64,000 nucleotides of DNA from Propioniciclava sp. MC1595 (GTDB lineage: Bacteria; Actinomycetota; Actinomycetes; Propionibacteriales; Propionibacteriaceae). The notes under the pieces were generated by a model that was given only the letters and a program-made list of their open reading frames with translations, searched no databases and had not been told where the DNA came from. Location: assembly GCF_017569205.1 (NCBI RefSeq), contig NZ_CP071870.1:1054001-1118000 (forward strand), in the 5' to 3' direction. Within the stretch, counting starts at the first letter, position 1; each line of letters opens with the position of its first letter. Positions 35,082-45,057 of the stretch are shown here, piece by piece. The position numbers and the translations under genes are program-made.

Positions 35082-37210
35082 GCACCGCTTCGACCAACCC
35101 CGCGACCACCGCTGCGCCGGCGCGCAAGCGGCGCACCGCCGCCGGTGACGTCGTCCTCGAGGTCAAGGACCTGCACGTCACGTTCCCCAGCGAGGCGGGT
35201 CCCGTCCGGGCCGTCCGCGGGCTCAGCTTCGACCTGCGTGCGGGCGAGACCATGGCCATCGTCGGCGAGTCGGGTTCCGGCAAGTCGGTCACCTCGCTGG
35301 CCATCATGGGCCTGCTCGCCAAGGGCGCCCGGGTCGAGGGATCCATCAAGCTGCACGGCGACGAGCTGCTGGGCCGCTCCGACGAGGAGATGTCCCGCAC
35401 CCGTGGCCAGGCCCTGTCGATGGTCTTCCAGGACCCGCTGTCGGCGCTCACGCCGGTCTACACGATCGGTGACCAGATCGTCGAGGCGATCCAGATCCAC
35501 AACAAGGGCACCTCGAAGGAGGCCGCCTGGCAGCGCGCCATCGAGCTGCTCGACCTGGTGGGCATCCCGAACCCCGAGCAGCGGGTCAAGTCGTTCCCGT
35601 TCGAGTTCTCCGGCGGCATGCGCCAGCGCGCGATGATCGCGATGGCGATCGCCAACGACCCCGACGTCATCATCGCCGACGAGCCCACCACCGCTCTGGA
35701 CGTGACGATCCAGGCGCAGGTGCTCGAGGTGCTCAAGAAGGCGCAGCAGGAGACCGGCGCCGCGATCATCATGATCACCCACGACCTCGGCGTCGTGGCG
35801 GGGATGAGCGACCGGGTCACGGTCATGTACGCCGGGCGCCCGGTCGAGCAGGGCACCGTGGACGACATCTTCTACCGCCCGGCCATGCCGTACACGATCG
35901 GCCTGCTGGGGTCGGTGCCCCGCCTCGACCAGGGCAACCAGGAGGCGCTGGCCACCCTCGAGGGCAACCCGCCCTCGGTGGTCAACCTGCCGCCCGGCTG
36001 CCCGTTCGCGCCGCGCTGCCCGCTGGCCATCGAGGCCTGCCGCACCGCCGAGCCCGACCTCGAGCGCGTCGACAGCGGCCACGCGGCCGCGTGCGTGCGG
36101 GTCGACGAGGTCGTCTCGCAGGGCATGACGTACGCCGACATCTTCCCGGTGCCCGACCTCACCCGGTCGCAGCTGGCGGAGGTGCCGCGCGAGGAGCGTG
36201 AGACGGTCCTCGAGCTCAACGACATGAAGAAGCACTACCCGCTCATGAAGGGCGCGATCTACCGGCGCCGCGTGGGCACGGTGTTCGCGGTCGACGGGAT
36301 CGACCTGGACGTCCGCGAGGGGGAGACGCTCGGCCTGGTGGGGGAGTCGGGCTGTGGCAAGTCCACGACCCTGCTCGAGGTGCTGAACCTCGCCGCGCCG
36401 ACCGGCGGCTCGATCGAGGTGTTCGGCAAGGACACCTCGAAGCTGGACCGCAAGGAGAAGTTCACGATGCGGCGCGACCTGCAGGTCGTGTTCCAGGACC
36501 CGATGGCGTCCCTCGACCCCCGCATGCCGATCTTCGACATCATCGCCGAGCCGCTGGGCGTCCACGGCTTCAGCAAGGACGAGATCGAGAAGCGGGTCAT
36601 GGAGCTGCTCAAGCTGGTCGGGCTCGAGGAGGGCCACGCCGACCGCTACCCGCAGCACTTCTCCGGTGGCCAGCGCCAGCGCATCGGCATCGCCCGCGCG
36701 CTCGCCCTGTCGCCCCGCCTGATCGTGCTCGACGAGCCGGTCTCGGCCCTCGACGTGTCCATCCAGGCCGGCGTCATCAACCTGCTCGAGGACCTGCAGG
36801 GCCAGCTCGGCCTCTCGTACGTCTTCGTGGCCCACGACCTCGCGGTCATCCGCCACATCGCCGACCGGGTCGCGGTCATGTACCTCGGCAAGATCGTCGA
36901 GATCGGCGACGTGGACGAGGTGTACGAGCGCCCCCGGCACCCGTACACCCAGGCGCTGCTGTCGGCGATCCCGATCCCCGACCCGAAGACCGAGCGCTCC
37001 CGCAAGCGGATCCTGCTCACCGGCGACCTGCCCAGCCCGGCCGACCCGCCCTCGGGCTGCAAGTTCCGCACGCGCTGCCAGAAGTTCCCCCTCCTGTCGG
37101 AGGGCGAGCAGCGCAAATGCATCGAGGAGCCGCCGGAGCTGATCGGCAAGGTGCCCGGCGAGGACCACGCGGACGCCTGTCACTACAGCGAGGTCGTCTC
37201 GGTCATGTGA
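35078..37210 (+). CDS. Fused DppD-DppF double ATP-binding subunit, system 1
   Basis: 710 residues containing two complete ATPases in one chain. The first half has [15 protein letters not shown]-loop region, [10 protein letters not shown] and [13 protein letters not shown]; the second has [24 protein letters not shown] and [11 protein letters not shown]. Each half ends in an oligo-HPY Cys cluster (CPFAPRCPLA at about 307; CKFRTRCQKF near the end). These clusters bind an Fe-S cluster or stabilise peptide importer ATPases. Fusion contrasts with the separate genes of system 2 at 43-45 kb. Confidence 0.92.
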   Translation: MSTASTNPATTAAPARKRRTAAGDVVLEVKDLHVTFPSEAGPVRAVRGLSFDLRAGETMAIVGESGSGKSVTSLAIMGLLAKGARVEGSIKLHGDELLGRSDEEMSRTRGQALSMVFQDPLSALTPVYTIGDQIVEAIQIHNKGTSKEAAWQRAIELLDLVGIPNPEQRVKSFPFEFSGGMRQRAMIAMAIANDPDVIIADEPTTALDVTIQAQVLEVLKKAQQETGAAIIMITHDLGVVAGMSDRVTVMYAGRPVEQGTVDDIFYRPAMPYTIGLLGSVPRLDQGNQEALATLEGNPPSVVNLPPGCPFAPRCPLAIEACRTAEPDLERVDSGHAAACVRVDEVVSQGMTYADIFPVPDLTRSQLAEVPREERETVLELNDMKKHYPLMKGAIYRRRVGTVFAVDGIDLDVREGETLGLVGESGCGKSTTLLEVLNLAAPTGGSIEVFGKDTSKLDRKEKFTMRRDLQVVFQDPMASLDPRMPIFDIIAEPLGVHGFSKDEIEKRVMELLKLVGLEEGHADRYPQHFSGGQRQRIGIARALALSPRLIVLDEPVSALDVSIQAGVINLLEDLQGQLGLSYVFVAHDLAVIRHIADRVAVMYLGKIVEIGDVDEVYERPRHPYTQALLSAIPIPDPKTERSRKRILLTGDLPSPADPPSGCKFRTRCQKFPLLSEGEQRKCIEEPPELIGKVPGEDHADACHYSEVVSVM

Positions 37211-37292
37211 CGTCCCACGCCGTCGGGAACCCTTAAGTTTCCACTCATCGTTATGTGGATGACGCTTACGGTCGCAGACGGTAACGAGTTGG

Positions 37293-37327
37293 GTACGAAG
37301 CTGGAAAACACCCATCTGGCTTCGTAC
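37293..37327 (+). repeat. 9-bp perfect inverted repeat upstream of dppA1
   Basis: GTACGAAGC (37293-37301) and GCTTCGTAC (37319-37327), 17-nt loop, in the 211-nt gap between the ATPase and binding-protein genes of system 1. May be an operator or an mRNA hairpin. Confidence 0.55.
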
Positions 37328-37421
37328 TCTGTTCCCCAACGTGCGCGCGACGGGTCCATCCGGACGGGCGTACCGGCAACAGCCTCGGGGAATTTCCCCA
37401 CCATTCACGATCGGAGGACAC

Positions 37422-39155
37422 GTGAAGCCCATCAAGATCTTCGCTCCGGCCATGCTGGGAGCTGCGGCGCTCGTCCTGAGCGCCTGCGGTGGCCCCGCTG
37501 CCACGCCGAGCGGTTCCGCCGCCCCCGGTGGCAGCAGCGCCGCCCCCACCGGCGGTGCCAGCACCCCGGCCGCCACCAGCTCGGGCTGGGACATCAACGA
37601 GCAGCCGCGTGAGTCGCTCGCCCAGGGCGGCACGCTTCGCCTGTCTGTCACCGAGATGATGACGAACTGGAACGGCGCCCACGTCAACGGCAACCAGTTC
37701 GACAACACGCAGATGCAGGCGCCGATGGCGCCGACGTACTTCACCTTCGACTCGGGCGGCAAGCCGGTTCAGAACGAGAACTTCCTGACCAGCTACACCG
37801 ACGAGATGGACGGCGAGTCCCAGGTCATCACGATCAAGATGAACGAGAAGGCCGTCTGGGGCGACGGTGACCCGATCACCGCCGACGACTGGATCGCCAC
37901 CGTCAACGCCCTCAACGGCAAGGACCCGGCCTTCGAGGCCGCCTCCACCGAGGGCTGGAAGGACCTGAAGTCGGTCGAGAAGGGCGCCAACGACTACGAG
38001 GTGAAGTTCACGTTCACCAAGACGTACCCCGACTGGACCGCCATCATCTCCGGCGGCCCGATGCGCGCCGAGGCCGTGGCCGACGCCAACACGTTCAACA
38101 CCGGCTGGACCACCCTGAAGAACGAGTGGCTCTCCGGCCCCTACAAGGTCGAGTCGCTCACCGCCGACCTGCTCACGCTGGTCCCGAACGACAAGTGGTG
38201 GGGCGAGGCCCCGCTGCTCGACAAGGTGACCTTCAAGGCCATCGCCGACGACGCCGTTGCCTCGGCGTTCGCGAACCAAGAGATCGACTTCCTCGACGTC
38301 GGCCCGGACCCGGACGGCTACGCCCGCGCCTCGGCCACGCCGAACACGGTCATGCGCAAGGCCGCCGGCCCGAACTTCCGCCACTTCACCTTCAACAGCG
38401 AGGCCGAGAACCTGAAGGACGTCAAGGTCCGCCGGGCGATCGTCATGGGCCTCGACCGTGAGGTCATCGCGAAGTCCGACCTCGCGGGTGTCGACTGGGA
38501 GCCGAAGCCGCTGAACAACAACATCTTCCTGCCCAGCCAGCCCGAGTACGTGGACCTGGGCAAGGAGACCGGCATCGACTACAACGTCGAGGGCGCCAAG
38601 AAGCTGCTCGACGAGGCCGGCTGGACCGAGGGTGCTGACGGCATCCGCGAGAAGGACGGCGCCAAGCTCAACGTCAAGTTCGCCGCCCTGACCGGCGTCA
38701 AGGCGTCCGAGAACGAGGCCCTCCAGGCGCAGAACATGCTCAAGGAGATCGGCGTCAACCTCGAGATCGTCGCCACCCCGGTCGCCGACTTCACCGGTGG
38801 CAAACTGCTCGAGCCCGGCAACTTCGACATCACCGCGTTCTCCTGGATCGGTACCCCGTACCCGCTGCGTGGCATCGACCAGATCTACGGTGGCTCGCCC
38901 GACAACTGGGGCTCGAACTTCGCCCGCCTCTCCAACCCGGAGCTGAACGAGCTCATCCCGCAGATCGCGGTCGAGCCCGACGTGGCCAAGCGCAACGAGA
39001 TGGGCCAGCAGGCTGCCAAGCTCATCTGGGAGTCGGTCCACACCCTGCCGCTGTACCAGCGTCCCGAGCTGGTCGCGACCAACGGCAAGCTCGCCAACTA
39101 CGGCGCGTTCGGCCTCGGTTCGCCCAACTGGGTGAATGTGGGCTTCCAGTCCTGA
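37422..39155 (+). CDS. Extracellular solute-binding lipoprotein family 5 (DppA type), system 1
   Basis: 577 residues from GTG 37422 with GGAGGA 6 nt upstream. A signal peptide ends in the lipobox LSAC (Cys about 22), then a Gly/Ser/Ala/Pro linker of about 35 residues, then the SBP-5 fold (KEGY-like NEKAVWGDGDPITADDWIATV, VRRAIVMGLDREVI). It captures peptides outside the membrane. Placed after, not before, its transporter genes and behind its own control region, so it can be expressed above the transporter. Confidence 0.9.
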   Translation: MKPIKIFAPAMLGAAALVLSACGGPAATPSGSAAPGGSSAAPTGGASTPAATSSGWDINEQPRESLAQGGTLRLSVTEMMTNWNGAHVNGNQFDNTQMQAPMAPTYFTFDSGGKPVQNENFLTSYTDEMDGESQVITIKMNEKAVWGDGDPITADDWIATVNALNGKDPAFEAASTEGWKDLKSVEKGANDYEVKFTFTKTYPDWTAIISGGPMRAEAVADANTFNTGWTTLKNEWLSGPYKVESLTADLLTLVPNDKWWGEAPLLDKVTFKAIADDAVASAFANQEIDFLDVGPDPDGYARASATPNTVMRKAAGPNFRHFTFNSEAENLKDVKVRRAIVMGLDREVIAKSDLAGVDWEPKPLNNNIFLPSQPEYVDLGKETGIDYNVEGAKKLLDEAGWTEGADGIREKDGAKLNVKFAALTGVKASENEALQAQNMLKEIGVNLEIVATPVADFTGGKLLEPGNFDITAFSWIGTPYPLRGIDQIYGGSPDNWGSNFARLSNPELNELIPQIAVEPDVAKRNEMGQQAAKLIWESVHTLPLYQRPELVATNGKLANYGAFGLGSPNWVNVGFQS

Positions 39156-39173
39156 CTGGTTGACTGATCACAC

Positions 39174-39209
39174 CGGGTGGGCCGGTTCCTTCGGGAACCG
39201 GCCCACCCG
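39174..39209 (+). terminator. UUCG-loop terminator after dppA1
   Basis: Perfect 16-bp stem (39174-39189 with 39194-39209) closed by a TTCG tetraloop and followed by CCATTTCTT, a short T-rich tail. The strongest intrinsic terminator in the window. Confidence 0.9.
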
Positions 39210-39276
39210 CCATTTCTTGGTTGATTTGACTTATCACATTCCCGACCCCGAAACCTTCACTCTTTCGTTACGGTGC

Positions 39277-39301
39277 CAATCGTCAACGGGCATGCCGATT
39301 G
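39277..39301 (+). repeat. 6-bp inverted repeat upstream of dppA2
   Basis: CAATCG (39277-39282) and CGATTG (39296-39301) about 70 nt before the start of the second binding protein. Possible operator; short enough to be chance. Confidence 0.3.
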
Positions 39302-39367
39302 AGGATAAACTCCCGCGCGTGCGGCTGGCGAGCACGCCCGTCGTTCCCCACTCAGGAGGATTCTTAG

Positions 39368-41074
39368 ATGCGCATCACGAAGCGTGCAGCCGGGCTCGCC
39401 GGCGTCGCAGCGCTCGCGCTGCTGGCGACGGCCTGCAGCTCGACCCCTGCACCGACCACCTCGGCCGGCGGCGCCGCCGCCCCGTCCGGCACCGCCGCCC
39501 CGGCCCCCGCCGGTTCCGGCGGCGAGATCGTCATCCGTGGCTGCACCCCGGAGAACCCGCTCATCGCGGGCAACACCTCCGAGGTGTGTGGCGGCAACAT
39601 CCTGGATGCCGTGACCTCCAAGCTCGTCCACTACAACGTGGACACCGCGGCGCCCGAGATGGACATCGCCGAGTCCATCGAGACGACTGACAACAAGCTC
39701 TTCACCGTCAAGCTCAAGGAGGGCTACAAGTTCTCCGACGGCACCGACGTGCTGGCCAAGAACTTCGTCGACGCCTGGAACTACACCGCGTTCGGCCCCA
39801 ACGGCCAGCAGGGTGGCTACTTCAACGAGCCGATCGCCGGCTTCGCCGACCTGCAGTGCACCGGTGAGTCCGAGGACGCCGCGGGCAACGACCTCGACCC
39901 CTGTGAGGGCGACGGCGCCCCCAAGGCAGAGACGCTGTCCGGCCTGAAGGTCGTGGACGACCGCACCTTCACCATCGAGACCACCGAGGCCGTCTCCAAC
40001 CTGCCGGTCCGTCTGGGCTACTCGGCCTTCGCTCCGCAGCCCGACGCCTTCTTCGCCGACCCGAAGTCCGACGCCTTCGGCAAGCAGCCGATCGGTGCGG
40101 GCCCCTACAAGGTCGCCTCGAACTCGGCCACCGAGATCGTCCTCGAGAAGAACGCCGACTACTCCGGTCAGTACGCGGGCAACGTCGACAAGGTGACGTT
40201 CCGCATGTACACCGACCCCTCGGCCTCCTACGCCGACCTGCTGGCGAACAACGTCGACGTCGTCGACGTCATCCCGCCCGACCAGCTCGCGGGTGACGCC
40301 TGGAAGGCCGCCCTCGGCGACCGCGCCCAGGTGGCCGAGACCGGCATCATCCAGTGGATCACCTTCATGCCGACCGACGAGCAGTTCAAGGACAACGCCA
40401 AGCTGCGCGCCGCCCTCGGTGCCGCCATCGACCGCGAGACCATCACCAAGGAGATCTTCAACGGCAGCCGCACCCCGGCCACCGGTTGGGTGTCCCCGGT
40501 CGTCGACGGCTACAAGGAAGGCCAGTGCACCGACGGCTGCACCTTCGACGAGGCCAAGGCCAAGACCCTCTACGAGGAGTCCGGCGGCTACCAGGGCCAG
40601 CTCACCATCTCCGTGAACCCCGACGCGGGCCACGAGCTGTGGGCCCAGGCGATCTGCAACGGCTGGAAGAACACCCTCGGTGTCGACTGCGCCGTCAACG
40701 TGACCCCCGACTTCGCCACCCTGCGCACGCAGATCAAGGCCGGCGAGCTCAAGGGCATCGTCCGCGGTGGTTGGCAGATGGACTACCCGTCGATCGAGAA
40801 CTTCCTGACCCCGATCTACGGCAAGGGCGCTGCCTCCAACGACAGCAAGTACGACAACCCCGCCTTCCAGCAGGCCCTCACGGACGCTGCGGCGGCCACG
40901 GACGCTGCTGCGGCCAACGCGAAGTACCAGGAGGCGGAGGCGATGCTCGACGAGACGTACCCGACGCTGCCGCTGTGGTACTCCGCCACCCCGTTCGGCT
41001 ACTCCACCAAGGTCGACAACGTCAAGCTGAACGCCTTCGGCGCCATTGACGTGGCCGGCATCACCGTCAAGTAA
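39368..41074 (+). CDS. Extracellular solute-binding lipoprotein family 5 (DppA/OppA type), system 2
   Basis: 568 residues from ATG 39368 with AGGAGGA 7 nt upstream. The signal peptide ends in the lipobox ATAC (Cys about 23), followed by an Ala/Pro/Ser/Thr linker. KEGYKFSDGTDVLAKNFVDAWNY is the SBP-5 signature (two parts, about 118-140). Several extra Cys pairs (GCTPENP, SEVCGG, QCTGES, DPCEGD, QCTDGC, VDC) suggest disulfides outside the cell. First gene of operon 2. Confidence 0.9.
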   Translation: MRITKRAAGLAGVAALALLATACSSTPAPTTSAGGAAAPSGTAAPAPAGSGGEIVIRGCTPENPLIAGNTSEVCGGNILDAVTSKLVHYNVDTAAPEMDIAESIETTDNKLFTVKLKEGYKFSDGTDVLAKNFVDAWNYTAFGPNGQQGGYFNEPIAGFADLQCTGESEDAAGNDLDPCEGDGAPKAETLSGLKVVDDRTFTIETTEAVSNLPVRLGYSAFAPQPDAFFADPKSDAFGKQPIGAGPYKVASNSATEIVLEKNADYSGQYAGNVDKVTFRMYTDPSASYADLLANNVDVVDVIPPDQLAGDAWKAALGDRAQVAETGIIQWITFMPTDEQFKDNAKLRAALGAAIDRETITKEIFNGSRTPATGWVSPVVDGYKEGQCTDGCTFDEAKAKTLYEESGGYQGQLTISVNPDAGHELWAQAICNGWKNTLGVDCAVNVTPDFATLRTQIKAGELKGIVRGGWQMDYPSIENFLTPIYGKGAASNDSKYDNPAFQQALTDAAAATDAAAANAKYQEAEAMLDETYPTLPLWYSATPFGYSTKVDNVKLNAFGAIDVAGITVK

Positions 41075-41091
41075 CCGACGCTGCTGCGGCC

Positions 41092-41119
41092 GGTGGGGTC
41101 ACCCGCGGGTGACCCCACC
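41092..41119 (+). terminator. Inverted repeat between dppA2 and dppB2 (attenuating hairpin)
   Basis: 13-bp arms (41092-41104 with 41107-41119) and almost no loop, no U tract, 17 nt past the stop of the binding-protein gene. It probably stabilises the dppA2 mRNA or partly terminates, giving excess binding protein over transporter. Confidence 0.6.
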
Positions 41120-41147
41120 CGCCCAGTCATGACCGAGGGCCCGAAAC

Positions 41148-42077
41148 TTGATCAAGTACATCATCCGTCGCCTGCTCCAGATGATCCCCGTGTTCCTGGG
41201 GGCGACGTTCATCCTCTACTTCCTGGTCTACGCGCTGCCCGGTGACCCCTGGGCAGGCCGGTGTGGTGACCGGGAGTGCCCGCCCGCCTACGTCGAGGCG
41301 TTCAAGCGGGAGTACAACCTCAACGAGCCGCTGCTCGTGCGCTACGCGCTCTACATGGGCCGCCTCCTGCAGGGGGACCTGGGGCGCAACTTCCGGGGCA
41401 ACTACGTCATCGACGAGTTGATCGCCCGCTACCCGACCACGCTGAAGCTGGCGCTCATCGCCCTCGCGTGGACCGCGGTCATCGGCATCACCGCCGGCAT
41501 CATCGCCGCCCTGCGCAAGGGCCGCTTCATCGACCACCTGATCACGGTCTCCACGCTGGTGGTCATCTCGATCCCCGTGTTCGTGATCGGCGCGATGAGC
41601 CAGTTCGCGATCCTCAAGACCGGCCTGACCGACATCATCGCCGTCACCGCCAGCGCGGGCACCCTGCAGCAGCTGATCCTGCCCGGCATCGTGCTGGGGT
41701 CGCTGTCGGTGGCCTACATCGCGCGGTTGACGCGCACGACGCTGGTCGAGAACCTGCGCGCCGACTACGTGCGCACCGCCAAGGCCAAGGGCCTCACCCG
41801 TCAACGCACGATCGGCATCCACGCGCTGCGCAACTCCCTGATCCCCGTCGTCACCTACCTGGGCTTCGACTTCGGGTCGCTGATGGGCGGCGCGATCGTG
41901 ACCGAGCGCATCTTCAACATCAACGGGATCGGCGGCTTCATCTTCCAGAGCATCACCGCCCGCGACGGCGCCAACGTCGTGGGGGCCGTGACGATCCTGG
42001 TGATGGTGTACCTGCTGATGAACCTGATCGTCGACGTGCTGTACGGCGTCCTGGATCCGAGGATCTCCCATGACTGA
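41148..42077 (+). CDS. Oligopeptide ABC transporter permease (DppB type), system 2
   Basis: 309 residues from TTG 41148, with GAGGG about 10 nt upstream. MIKYIIRRLLQMIPVFLGA fits the family start. EAA loop YVRTAKAKGLTRQRTIGIHALR at about 206-227 (in two parts). Extracytoplasmic loop 1 contains two Cys in GRCGDREC, which could form a disulfide. Overlaps the next gene by 8 nt. Confidence 0.9.
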   Translation: MIKYIIRRLLQMIPVFLGATFILYFLVYALPGDPWAGRCGDRECPPAYVEAFKREYNLNEPLLVRYALYMGRLLQGDLGRNFRGNYVIDELIARYPTTLKLALIALAWTAVIGITAGIIAALRKGRFIDHLITVSTLVVISIPVFVIGAMSQFAILKTGLTDIIAVTASAGTLQQLILPGIVLGSLSVAYIARLTRTTLVENLRADYVRTAKAKGLTRQRTIGIHALRNSLIPVVTYLGFDFGSLMGGAIVTERIFNINGIGGFIFQSITARDGANVVGAVTILVMVYLLMNLIVDVLYGVLDPRISHD

Positions 42078-43023
42078 TGCCGCGAACGAACCGACGACCC
42101 AGGTCGCCAGCGCCGGCCAGCCGGACGCCGTGGGCGTCCAGGCCGACGAGCGCCACGCCTCGCTGTGGTCCGACGCCTGGCGCGACATGCGCCGCAACCC
42201 GCTGTTCTGGATCTGCGTGGGCCTGATCTCGGTCTTCCTGGTCATGGCCGCGTTCCCGACCCTGTTCACGCGGGCCGACCCGGAGTACTGCATCCTGTCC
42301 AACGCCCGTCAGGCACCGAGCGCGGCCCACCTGTTCGGCACCGACATCCAGGGCTGTGACGTCTACGCGCGCACCATCCACGGCGCGCGGGCCTCGATCC
42401 TCGTGGGCTTACTGGCGACGCTGGCGACCACCACCATGGGCATCATCATCGGCACGATCTCGGCGTACGCCGGGGGCTGGGTCGACACCCTGCTGAGCCG
42501 CATCGGCGAGATCTTCTTCGCGATCCCGATCCTGCTCGGCGGCATCGTGATCCTCTACTCGCTGCCCATGCCCGACAAGCAGCCGTTGCTGCTGCAGGTG
42601 GGCAAGGTCGTGATGGCCATCGCCGTGCTGGGCTGGCCCAGCCTGGCCCGCATCATGCGCTCCTCGGTGCTGCAGGTGAAACCGAACGAGTACGTGCAGG
42701 CGGCCCGCGCGCTGGGGGCTTCCCCGCTGCGCGTGATCACCAGCCACATCCTGCCGAACGCGCTGGCCCCGATCATCGTGGTCGCCACGATCAACCTGGG
42801 CCAGTACATCGCGCTCGAGGCGACGCTGTCGTTCCTCGGCATCGGGCTGCGGCCGCCGGCCTTCTCGTGGGGCCAGGCGATCTCGCAGGCCTCGGGCCTG
42901 GGCTACATCGTGAACACGCCGCACATGCTGCTGTTCCCGTCGCTCTTCCTGTCCCTGACCGTGCTGTCGTTCATCATGCTCGGCGAGGTCGTCCGCGACG
43001 CCCTCGACCCGAAGCTGCGCTGA
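42070..43023 (+). CDS. Oligopeptide ABC transporter permease (DppC type), system 2
   Basis: 317 residues. A soluble N-terminus of about 45 residues precedes helix 1. FGTDIQGCDVYARTIHGARAS is the DppC pre-helix-2 signature (about 82-100), and EAA loop YVQAARALGASPLRVITSHI is at about 205-224. Six helices. Starts inside the end of dppB2. Confidence 0.9.
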   Translation: MTDAANEPTTQVASAGQPDAVGVQADERHASLWSDAWRDMRRNPLFWICVGLISVFLVMAAFPTLFTRADPEYCILSNARQAPSAAHLFGTDIQGCDVYARTIHGARASILVGLLATLATTTMGIIIGTISAYAGGWVDTLLSRIGEIFFAIPILLGGIVILYSLPMPDKQPLLLQVGKVVMAIAVLGWPSLARIMRSSVLQVKPNEYVQAARALGASPLRVITSHILPNALAPIIVVATINLGQYIALEATLSFLGIGLRPPAFSWGQAISQASGLGYIVNTPHMLLFPSLFLSLTVLSFIMLGEVVRDALDPKLR

Positions 43024-43032
43024 GAGGCTGGT

Positions 43033-44031
43033 ATGACTTCCGAGCACCTCCTCGACGTCCGCGACCTACGCGTCGAGTTCCGCACCCGCGACGGGGTGGC
43101 CAAGGCCATCAACGGCGTGTCCTTCCACCTCGACGAGCGCGAGACGCTCGCGATCCTCGGCGAGTCGGGGTCGGGCAAGTCGGTGACCGCGCAGGCGATC
43201 ATGGGCATCCTCGACACCCCGCCCGGCTACGTCACCGGGGGCGAGGTGTTCCTCCGCGGGCAGGACCTCCTCAAGCTCCCCGAGAAGCAGCGCCAGGCCG
43301 TCCGAGGCCCGCAGATCTCGATGATCTTCCAGGACGCCCTGAGCTCGCTCAACCCGGTGTTCCCGGTGGGCTGGCAGATCGCCGAGATGTTCCGCATCCA
43401 CAAGGGCATGAACCGCTCCGACGCGCAGGCCGAGGCCGTGCGGCTGATGGAGCGGGTCAAGATCCCCGCCGCCAAGGAGCGGGTCAAGGCCTACCCGCAC
43501 CAGTTCTCGGGCGGCATGCGCCAGCGCATCATGATCGCGATGGCGATCGCCCTCGACCCGGCCGTGCTGATCGCCGACGAGCCGACCACCGCCCTGGACG
43601 TCACCGTGCAGGCGCAGATCATGCAGCTGCTCAAGGAGCTGCAGGCCGAGTCGGGCATGGGCCTGATCCTGATCACCCACGACCTCGGCGTGGTCGCCGA
43701 CGTCGCCGACCGGATCTCGGTCATGTACGCGGGCCGCATCGTCGAGAGCGCCGGCGTCCACGACCTGTACAGCCGCCCGGCCCATGCGTACACCAAGGGG
43801 CTGCTGGACTCGATCCCGCGCCTGGACCAGCGCGGCCAGACCCTGTATGCGATCGGCGGCCTGCCGCCCAACCTGATGCGCATCCCGCCGGGGTGCCCCT
43901 TCAACCCGCGCTGCGTGTACGCCACCGACGTCTGCCGGAGCGGGGAGCCGCCGGCGCTGGTCGAGGTGCTGCCCAGGCGGCTCGCGGCCTGCCACCACAC
44001 GAAGGAGGTGCTCGCCGATGGCCGAGCCTGA
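43033..44031 (+). CDS. Oligopeptide ABC transporter ATP-binding protein (DppD type), system 2
   Basis: 332 residues. GESGSGKSV Walker [15 protein letters not shown]-loop, [15 protein letters not shown] signature, [13 protein letters not shown] Walker B and ITHDLG H-loop are intact. C-terminal oligo-HPY block [14 protein letters not shown] with four Cys. Pairs with DppF encoded next, with a 14-nt overlap. Confidence 0.93.
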   Translation: MTSEHLLDVRDLRVEFRTRDGVAKAINGVSFHLDERETLAILGESGSGKSVTAQAIMGILDTPPGYVTGGEVFLRGQDLLKLPEKQRQAVRGPQISMIFQDALSSLNPVFPVGWQIAEMFRIHKGMNRSDAQAEAVRLMERVKIPAAKERVKAYPHQFSGGMRQRIMIAMAIALDPAVLIADEPTTALDVTVQAQIMQLLKELQAESGMGLILITHDLGVVADVADRISVMYAGRIVESAGVHDLYSRPAHAYTKGLLDSIPRLDQRGQTLYAIGGLPPNLMRIPPGCPFNPRCVYATDVCRSGEPPALVEVLPRRLAACHHTKEVLADGRA

Positions 44032-45037
44032 CGTCGTGCTGCGGGCCGAGGAGCTCGTCAAGCACTACCCGATCAAGACCGGCGTCATCCGGCGCACGAC
44101 CGGCCACGTGCGGGCCGTCGACGGGGTGTCCCTGGAGTTGCGCCGCGGCGAGACCCTCGGCGTGGTGGGGGAGTCCGGCTGTGGGAAGTCCACCCTCGGC
44201 CGGCTGCTGATGCGCCTGGAGGAGCCGACCGCCGGTCGCGTGTTCCTCGACGGCGTCGACATGCACGCCACGAGCGGTGCCGCGATGCGCAAGATGCGCC
44301 GTGACATCCAGATCGTGTTCCAGGACCCGTACACATCGCTGAACCCCCGCAAGACGGTCGGCGACATCGTGGCCGAGCCCTTCGACATCCACCCCGACGT
44401 CGTGCCCAAGGGCGGCCGTCGCCGCCGGGTGCAGGAGCTGCTCGACCTCGTGGGCCTCAACCCCGAGCACATCAACCGGTACCCGCACCAGTTCTCGGGC
44501 GGTCAGCGGCAGCGCATCGGCATCGCCCGCGGCATCGCGCTCAACCCCAAGGTGCTGATCTGCGACGAGCCCGTCTCGGCGCTCGACGTGTCGGTGCAGG
44601 CCCAGGTCGTCAACCTGCTCGAGAAGCTGCAGGACGAGCTCGGCCTCGCCTACGTGTTCATCGCCCACGACCTGTCGGTGGTGCGCCACATCTCCGACCG
44701 CGTCGCGGTGATGTACCTGGGCAAGATCGTCGAGGTCGGCACCGAGCACGAGATCTACGAGACGCCCACGCACCCGTACACGCGGGCGCTGCTCTCGGCG
44801 GTGCCCGTGCCCGACCCGCGGGCGCGCGAGGTGCGCCAGCAGATCGTGCTGACCGGCGACGTGCCCAGCCCGGCCAACCCGCCCTCGGGCTGCCGGTTCC
44901 ACACCCGCTGCTGGAAGGCGACCGAGCTGTGCTCCCGCGAGGAGCCGGCGCTGGTCGAGCGCCCCGACGGCAACGGCGGCCACGAGTCGGCGTGCCACTA
45001 CGCGGAGGAGAGCGCGGCCGAGCGCCTGACGGTGTGA
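44018..45037 (+). CDS. Oligopeptide ABC transporter ATP-binding protein (DppF type), system 2
   Basis: 339 residues. [43 protein letters not shown] and [14 protein letters not shown] mark the DppF/OppF branch. C-terminal Cys block [14 protein letters not shown]. Last gene of operon 2; the Moco gene mog starts 20 nt later from its own -10 box. Confidence 0.93.
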   Translation: MAEPDVVLRAEELVKHYPIKTGVIRRTTGHVRAVDGVSLELRRGETLGVVGESGCGKSTLGRLLMRLEEPTAGRVFLDGVDMHATSGAAMRKMRRDIQIVFQDPYTSLNPRKTVGDIVAEPFDIHPDVVPKGGRRRRVQELLDLVGLNPEHINRYPHQFSGGQRQRIGIARGIALNPKVLICDEPVSALDVSVQAQVVNLLEKLQDELGLAYVFIAHDLSVVRHISDRVAVMYLGKIVEVGTEHEIYETPTHPYTRALLSAVPVPDPRAREVRQQIVLTGDVPSPANPPSGCRFHTRCWKATELCSREEPALVERPDGNGGHESACHYAEESAAERLTV

Positions 45038-45044
45038 GCCGGGG

Positions 45045-45050
45045 TACGCT
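45045..45050 (+). promoter_or_regulatory. -10-like TACGCT before mog
   Basis: TACGCT, 7 nt, ATG 45058; no SD. Leaderless promoter candidate separating the Moco genes from the peptide transporter operon. Confidence 0.5.
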
Positions 45051-45057
45051 GGCCGAC

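Noticed and set aside
37281-37296. GlnR box upstream of dppA1 (GTAAC-N6-GGTAC)
   Set aside because: The second unit has too few matches to GAAAC, and no phased third or fourth unit follows.
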